Below, in pieces: positions 60,206 through 64,000 of a stretch of 64,000 nt of DNA (position 1 is its first letter; every line of letters begins with the position of its first letter). Source of the DNA: Nostoc mirabile CHAB5784. GTDB taxonomy: Bacteria; Cyanobacteriota; Cyanobacteriia; Cyanobacteriales; Nostocaceae. The position numbers were made by a program, and so were the translations under genes. The notes below the pieces were generated by a model, which was not told the origin of the DNA, searched no databases, and was given only the letters and a program-made list of their open reading frames with translations. Location: NCBI RefSeq assembly GCF_020829645.1, contig NZ_JAIVFS010000028.1, positions 1 to 64,000 of the forward strand, in the 5' to 3' direction.

Positions 60206-60856
60206 ATGGTTGTTAAACTGCAACTGCGCCAGATCGAGGTTCAACCAGGGCAGTACTTGACATTGCGCGAGATCAGTTGGGCAGAGTTTGAAGCAATTCT
60301 AGAGGAACTTGGAGAACATCGCGCTGCACGAGTTGCTTACTATCAAGGGCTGTTAGAGATTCGGATGCCTTCACCAGAACATGAAGTTGACAAAGAATTA
60401 ATCGGCGACATGGTTAAAATTGTACTGGATGAGTTAGGACTTGACTGGGAACCTTACGGCTCGACAACATTTAAGCGATCGCAAATGGCAGCAGGTGTAG
60501 AACCGGATACCTGTTTTTATATCCAAAATGCTCGCCAAATGATCGGCAAGCGACGGTTAGATTTGTCAGTTGATCCACCACCAGATTTAGCAATTGAAAT
60601 CGATGTTACCTCAAAGACCCAGCTTAGTGCTTATGTGGCGTTGGGTGTACCTGAACTTTGGTGTTACGGAGGCGGTAAGTTGCAAGTATTTGTCTTAAAT
60701 CAAGCAGAATACGTTGAGATGCAAACTAGTCCTACATTTGGGAATTTGCCTGTGATTGAAGGAATATTGCAGTTTTTGCAATTTAGCTTTACAGAAGGAT
60801 CTAGTACAGCGCGACGAGCATTTAGGCAGTGGGTACGTGAGGCATTAGCGCAGTAA
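60206..60856 (+). CDS. Uma2-family protein
   Basis: Start at ATG 60206 behind GGAGG (60197-60201); an upstream GTG at 60185 is in frame but lacks this spacing. The 216 residues show REISWAEFEAILEELGEHRAARVAYYQG, LLEIRMPSPEHEVDKELI, GVEPDTCFYIQNA with the first acid, and PPDLAIEIDVTSKTQL with the core E and K. The C-terminus has SSTARRAFRQWVREALA. It belongs to a subgroup different from the other Uma2 members in this window. Confidence 0.88.
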   Translation: MVVKLQLRQIEVQPGQYLTLREISWAEFEAILEELGEHRAARVAYYQGLLEIRMPSPEHEVDKELIGDMVKIVLDELGLDWEPYGSTTFKRSQMAAGVEPDTCFYIQNARQMIGKRRLDLSVDPPPDLAIEIDVTSKTQLSAYVALGVPELWCYGGGKLQVFVLNQAEYVEMQTSPTFGNLPVIEGILQFLQFSFTEGSSTARRAFRQWVREALAQ

Positions 60857-60897
60857 TATCAAGTTTGGTTAAATTGCCCACCCAATACACTTAAACT

Positions 60898-61066
60898 TAG
60901 GGCTATTTCGTTCTAGACATAAACCGCCCATAACTAAAGTTTTTCTCTTATAGCTAAAGTCCCTTTTAACGGACTATAACCTCTCCTCAGTCCTCTTTAG
61001 ATGACTTTCGCTATTAGACTGGTGAATTCATTCTGAGGCGGGCTATATGAGAATGAAATAGCCCTG
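60898..61066. mobile_element. MITE-like element, family B copy 2 (169 bp, 10-bp target duplication)
   Basis: The ends TAGGGCTATTTCGTTCT and, reversed, CAGGGCTATTTCATTCT match those of 17831-18000. It lies in the opposite orientation. The target duplication CACTTAAACT is exact at 60888-60897 and 61067-61076. The interior shares GCCCGCCTCAGAATGAATTC-like and GTCATCTAAAGA-like words with copy 1. The rest of 60857-61250 is AT-rich and unassigned. Confidence 0.88.
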
Positions 61067-61250
61067 CACTTAAACTCGCTGACTCATATATTAAGATTTG
61101 TATTTATTCAGTTAAAAGTGAAGCTTCCTACAGATGTAACATTATTTACTAACTTTTTCTAGTTAAACTTCAATTTTCTGTGATATATTTCTGTAATCAA
61201 CAATGCCCGTGATGTAGATAATATTGTAGTAAATTTTAAAATTTAGTATT

Positions 61251-61367
61251 ATGTCTAGTCAAGAACAAAATTCCAATCAAGCATTTAAGCAAACAAAAGC
61301 TACCGGAACAAAGAAGAAGAAACCACAGCCTCCCGCAGACATCAAAAAACCAAGCAAAACCGAATAA
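61251..61367 (+). CDS. Possible 38-residue basic protein
   Basis: From ATG 61251 a frame of 38 codons encodes a lysine/proline/glutamine-rich peptide (MSSQEQNSNQAFKQTKATG, then KKKKPQPPADIKKPSKTE) ending with TAA at 61365. No family is recognised. The base composition is consistent with coding and the gap around it is otherwise AT-rich. I list it as possible only. Confidence 0.35.
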   Translation: MSSQEQNSNQAFKQTKATGTKKKKPQPPADIKKPSKTE

Positions 61368-61727
61368 AAAGCATTATATTAAGTGTACATCAGAGTAAGC
61401 TCTCGAAGAGCGGGGAGGGGGTTGGAGGTGGGGTTCTGTACCTACTCAACCGAGAACTACTATAGTTCCTTGTAGAGACTTAAATTAGGGACTTCCAAAT
61501 AAAAAAATATTCCAAAACTGACGCGAAAATTCTCTCTATTTCTTCTCTCTCTGTGTTCTCTGCGTCTGGAGTGGTAGCCTTCGGCAAGCCCTCCGGGTTC
61601 AGCAGTCGCTCATGGGGGAAACCCCCAAGACCGCGCTGCTTCACCGCTTTGCGTCTACGTTTATTTGGATAATTTATTTCTTAGAAATCCCTTAAGTCTC
61701 TACAATTGTCATCAAAAAGAAATCAGC
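61368..61727. other. Intergenic region with dispersed repeats
   Basis: About 360 bp. At about 61395-61465 lies an inverted relative of the repeat behind the lectin gene (GAGCGGGGAGGGGGTTGG). From about 61545 to 61660 there is a GC-rich composite (CTGCGTCTGGAGTGG, GGGGGAAACCCCC, TTTGCGTCTACG). No gene. Confidence 0.5.
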
Positions 61728-62807
61728 TTATTTGTTTTTCGCTTGAGTCTTTGCTTGTTCTAAAGCTATTTCTTTAATAGCCTGATATGAATTAACATTT
61801 GAAGTACCTTCAATAGCTTTAACTGCCAAATCTTGAACTTGTTTCAGGGCAGATTCAAGTTGTTTAGAAAGATTTTGAATCCGCGTCTCTTGATTAGTAA
61901 TAGTTTGTTCTAGAGATTGCAGTCTTTGTTCATAAAAACGCTTTTGCCCTTCCACTTCTTTAGAATATAAATCTGATTTTACTTTAGCTTGGTAGTGGGC
62001 GATGCCTTTGCCTTCTTCTGTAGCTTTTTTGATGGCTGCTTCTTTATCTTTCGGAAAAGTCTCTACCTTTGCTTTTAATTCTTCAAATTGTTTCTCTCTC
62101 TCAGAAATTGCTTTCTCGCGTTCAGCCCACTGTTTTTCTGTTTCTTGTAGTAATTCTTCCAGTTGCTTATATAGTGCTTTCTGCTCTTGTTCGTATTCGT
62201 CACTTTGCAATTGTCGCTGGAGTTCTAAATTATACTTATACTCTGACGCATCGCGTTGCCGAGTTTTATTCAAGTTTTCATTCCGTTCTTTTATCGCCCG
62301 TTGCTGTTCCTCTTGTTCTTTTCCCCAAGTATTCCTTTGCTCTAATATTTCTTGAAATAACAGTTCAGAACGCTGGCTATATTCTTCCTGATAAGCTTTA
62401 GTATTATCTTCATAAGCTTGGATGAGAGTATCCAAAATATCATCAGAAATTTCTAAATTGTGCAGTTGTGTTAATTGTTGAATTTCTTCTTCTAAAGTTT
62501 GCCTGATTTCTTCTAACTTAGAAGCTTTTGTGGTTAGCTGTTCTGATAATTCATTAGCAGCACTGCCAAAACCTAATTGAATCTTCGCCAAGCTTTCAAT
62601 TGTATTGTTCATCTTCTGTTGGACACTAGAAAGCTGAGTCATAGCTGTTTTTTGTTCTAATTTAGGCTGTTCTTGAGTTCCAGACTGGTTTTCCTTAGCA
62701 ACTTGTTCAAGTTGCGATTTCAGCGCTGCTTTTTCTTTAGCTAACTCCTCATACGCCTGAAGAATTTCTACCTTAGTATTCTTATCAGTCGGCTTTTTCA
62801 CCACCAC
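61728..62807 (-). CDS. Coiled-coil protein, paralogue 1
   Basis: 359 residues almost wholly helical and charged. Coiled coil is likely for residues 15-50, 95-130 and 140-320 (for example LFQEILEQRNTWGKEQEEQQRAIKERNENL and KQWAEREKAISEREKQFEELKAKVETF). The N-terminus is KKPTDKNTKVEILQAYEELAKEKAALKSQLEQV. It has the same segment order as the next gene upstream, so they are paralogues. It may be a filament-forming or scaffold protein like known cyanobacterial coiled-coil pairs; that is inference. Confidence 0.75.
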   Translation of the reverse strand: MVVKKPTDKNTKVEILQAYEELAKEKAALKSQLEQVAKENQSGTQEQPKLEQKTAMTQLSSVQQKMNNTIESLAKIQLGFGSAANELSEQLTTKASKLEEIRQTLEEEIQQLTQLHNLEISDDILDTLIQAYEDNTKAYQEEYSQRSELLFQEILEQRNTWGKEQEEQQRAIKERNENLNKTRQRDASEYKYNLELQRQLQSDEYEQEQKALYKQLEELLQETEKQWAEREKAISEREKQFEELKAKVETFPKDKEAAIKKATEEGKGIAHYQAKVKSDLYSKEVEGQKRFYEQRLQSLEQTITNQETRIQNLSKQLESALKQVQDLAVKAIEGTSNVNSYQAIKEIALEQAKTQAKNK

Positions 62808-62860
62808 AACAAACCTCCTCTTCAGGAATTAAGAATGATTAAGACGCAACAAACTCATAA

Positions 62861-63844
62861 CTATTTAGGATTAGAACTACCAAAAGCCCTCATAGCTAAG
62901 TCTTGTGCTTGTTTTAATGCAGTTTGCAATTGAGCAGAAATCCCTTCTATTTGCTCAGACTGTTTCTTAATTGTTTCTTCCAGAGATTGAATTTTTTGTT
63001 CATAACTCTGTTTGTTAGATTCCCATTCTTTTTCAAATAAATCAGCTTCAACTTTAGCTTTTTGGCTTGTTTCTTTAATTGCTTCTTCCCTAGCTTTCTT
63101 AATGGCTTCTTCCAGCTCATTAGGAAATTTAGTTACCTTTTGTTCATAATCTGCAAAGAGTGGTTGACGTTCAGCCGATATCTTTTCTCGTTCTGCCCAA
63201 TCTTTCTCTTTCTTTTGAGAATTTTCTTGTATTTCCCTTTGTTGTTGACGCTTTATCGCTTCGTAGCTATCTGTATTTAGTTTACGATTAGTTTCTAACT
63301 TATACTGAGATTCTTCTTGTTCTTGCTGGCGATCTTTGGCTAATAAATCGTTATATGATTGGAGTTTATCTTCATATTCTGCTTGCTCTTTTTGCCATTC
63401 TTTCCGCCTGATTGTAATTTCTTTCTCTAGTGTTTCCCTTTTGCTGATAGTATCTTGTTCTAAGGTTTTTAATTTTTCTTGGTGTTCTTGACTTAAAATG
63501 TCTAGAGTATCCGCTACAACTCTGATTTGTTGAAGCTCTAGTAAGCGTTGAGTTTCAATTTCTATAGCTCGGTTTAATTCATCTAACTTGGAATTTTCCT
63601 GAGCTAGTTTTTCAGATAATCCATTGAGAATACTGCCAAACTCCAATTGTAAATCAGCTAAACCTTTGACAATACTATCAACCGTATATGCAGAAGCTGT
63701 TTGCAGAATTTCTTGACTTTTTGCCTTTTCTGCTTCCTCTTGTTTGGTTGCTATTTTAGATTCCAGCTTTTTTCTTTGAATAATAATTTGTTGAAATGCT
63801 TGCATTAGTTGTTGTTTGCTGTCCTTGACTCCAACTGTAGTCAT
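62861..63844 (-). CDS. Coiled-coil protein, paralogue 2
   Basis: Start at ATG 63844 behind GGGAG; an in-frame TTG further upstream adds 14 doubtful residues. The 327-residue protein is a helical relative of the previous one. It shares LADLQLEFGSILNGLSEKLAQENSKLDELNRAIEIETQRLLELQQI with the corresponding part of paralogue 1, the EYEDKLQSYN segment and KDWAEREKISAERQPLFADYEQKVTKF. It ends ALKQAQDLAMRAFGSSNPK where paralogue 1 has ALKQVQDLAVKAIEGTSNV. The genes lie 53 bp apart on one strand and are probably one operon. Confidence 0.75.
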   Translation of the reverse strand: MTTVGVKDSKQQLMQAFQQIIIQRKKLESKIATKQEEAEKAKSQEILQTASAYTVDSIVKGLADLQLEFGSILNGLSEKLAQENSKLDELNRAIEIETQRLLELQQIRVVADTLDILSQEHQEKLKTLEQDTISKRETLEKEITIRRKEWQKEQAEYEDKLQSYNDLLAKDRQQEQEESQYKLETNRKLNTDSYEAIKRQQQREIQENSQKKEKDWAEREKISAERQPLFADYEQKVTKFPNELEEAIKKAREEAIKETSQKAKVEADLFEKEWESNKQSYEQKIQSLEETIKKQSEQIEGISAQLQTALKQAQDLAMRAFGSSNPK

Positions 63845-64000
63845 CTTCCAACTCCCTTCAATAGGCAATGATTTATTGGGTAGCAAGCCATACCAATGAC
63901 TACCCTATGCAGACATCAGAATAGCTTTTAAATCAACATTTTTAACGCAGTGTAAATACGGAAAGATCAGCAGAGGACACTTAAGTAGTACAAATTTTCC

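Noticed and set aside
1..64000. tRNA and rRNA genes
   Set aside because: I looked in the gene gaps for T-arm-like GGTTCGAATCC patterns and cloverleaf candidates and found none; short or unusual tRNAs could have been missed by eye.

Overview
The window looks like chromosome from a filamentous, Nostoc-like cyanobacterium. The evidence is the recurring HIP1 octamer GCGATCGC, heptanucleotide repeats (ACGAATT type), many cyanobacteria-typical families (DUF2808, DUF2232, DUF2499/DUF3593, the CSP41-like epimerase, bifunctional nuclease, Uma2 expansion), a moderately AT-rich base composition and unusually dense dispersed repeats. No rRNA, tRNA or CRISPR array was found.

Layout. 1-5.3 kb: an IS5-type element end that cuts the 3' end of a PIN-toxin gene, its antitoxin, Uma2 genes, DUF2808 and DoxX proteins, a four-repeat OAA-type lectin and an ArsC/Spx-like protein. 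5.4-10.8 kb: an Lhr-type helicase, an SMP-30 lactonase, another Uma2 protein and a CSP41-like epimerase. 11-20 kb: surface polysaccharide genes (GT4 glycosyltransferase, two polyprenyl-phosphate sugar transferases, gmd and fcl for GDP-L-fucose), with a formyltetrahydrofolate cyclo-ligase, a catalase-like protein and an orphan MalG-type permease. 20.5-31.8 kb: a giant Hsp70-like protein, a Crp/Fnr regulator, DUF2232, a CobT-related protein, a solute-binding lipoprotein and a methyltransferase. 32-38 kb: a secreted trypsin-like protease and a 1296-residue TPR-CHAT protein. 38.4-46.3 kb: an accessory island with ParE/antitoxin, TacAT-like and HicAB modules, an unassigned TOPRIM-like protein, an Mrr-like nuclease and Uma2 genes, interrupted by a U32 peptidase. 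46.4-60.9 kb: housekeeping genes (ABC exporter, ferredoxin-type aldo/keto reductase, bifunctional nuclease, riboflavin synthase, M23 peptidase, BirA, PgeF, GT87, CsaB, DUF2499/DUF3593, HisA). 61-64 kb: two paralogous coiled-coil proteins.

The most striking property is how mobile and plastic the repeats are. Four families of small non-autonomous elements can be delimited by terminal inverted repeats together with exact target duplications of 9, 10 or 3 bp; for one of them the empty site is also present in this window. Other repeats have been inserted in frame into conserved genes: a 29-bp element in three genes, a 39-bp tandem element and two others in the U32 peptidase, and a repeat in the CobT-like gene. 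The best candidate for an undescribed system is the TOPRIM-like plus Mrr-like nuclease pair beside the toxin-antitoxin modules. This is inference from motifs and context only.
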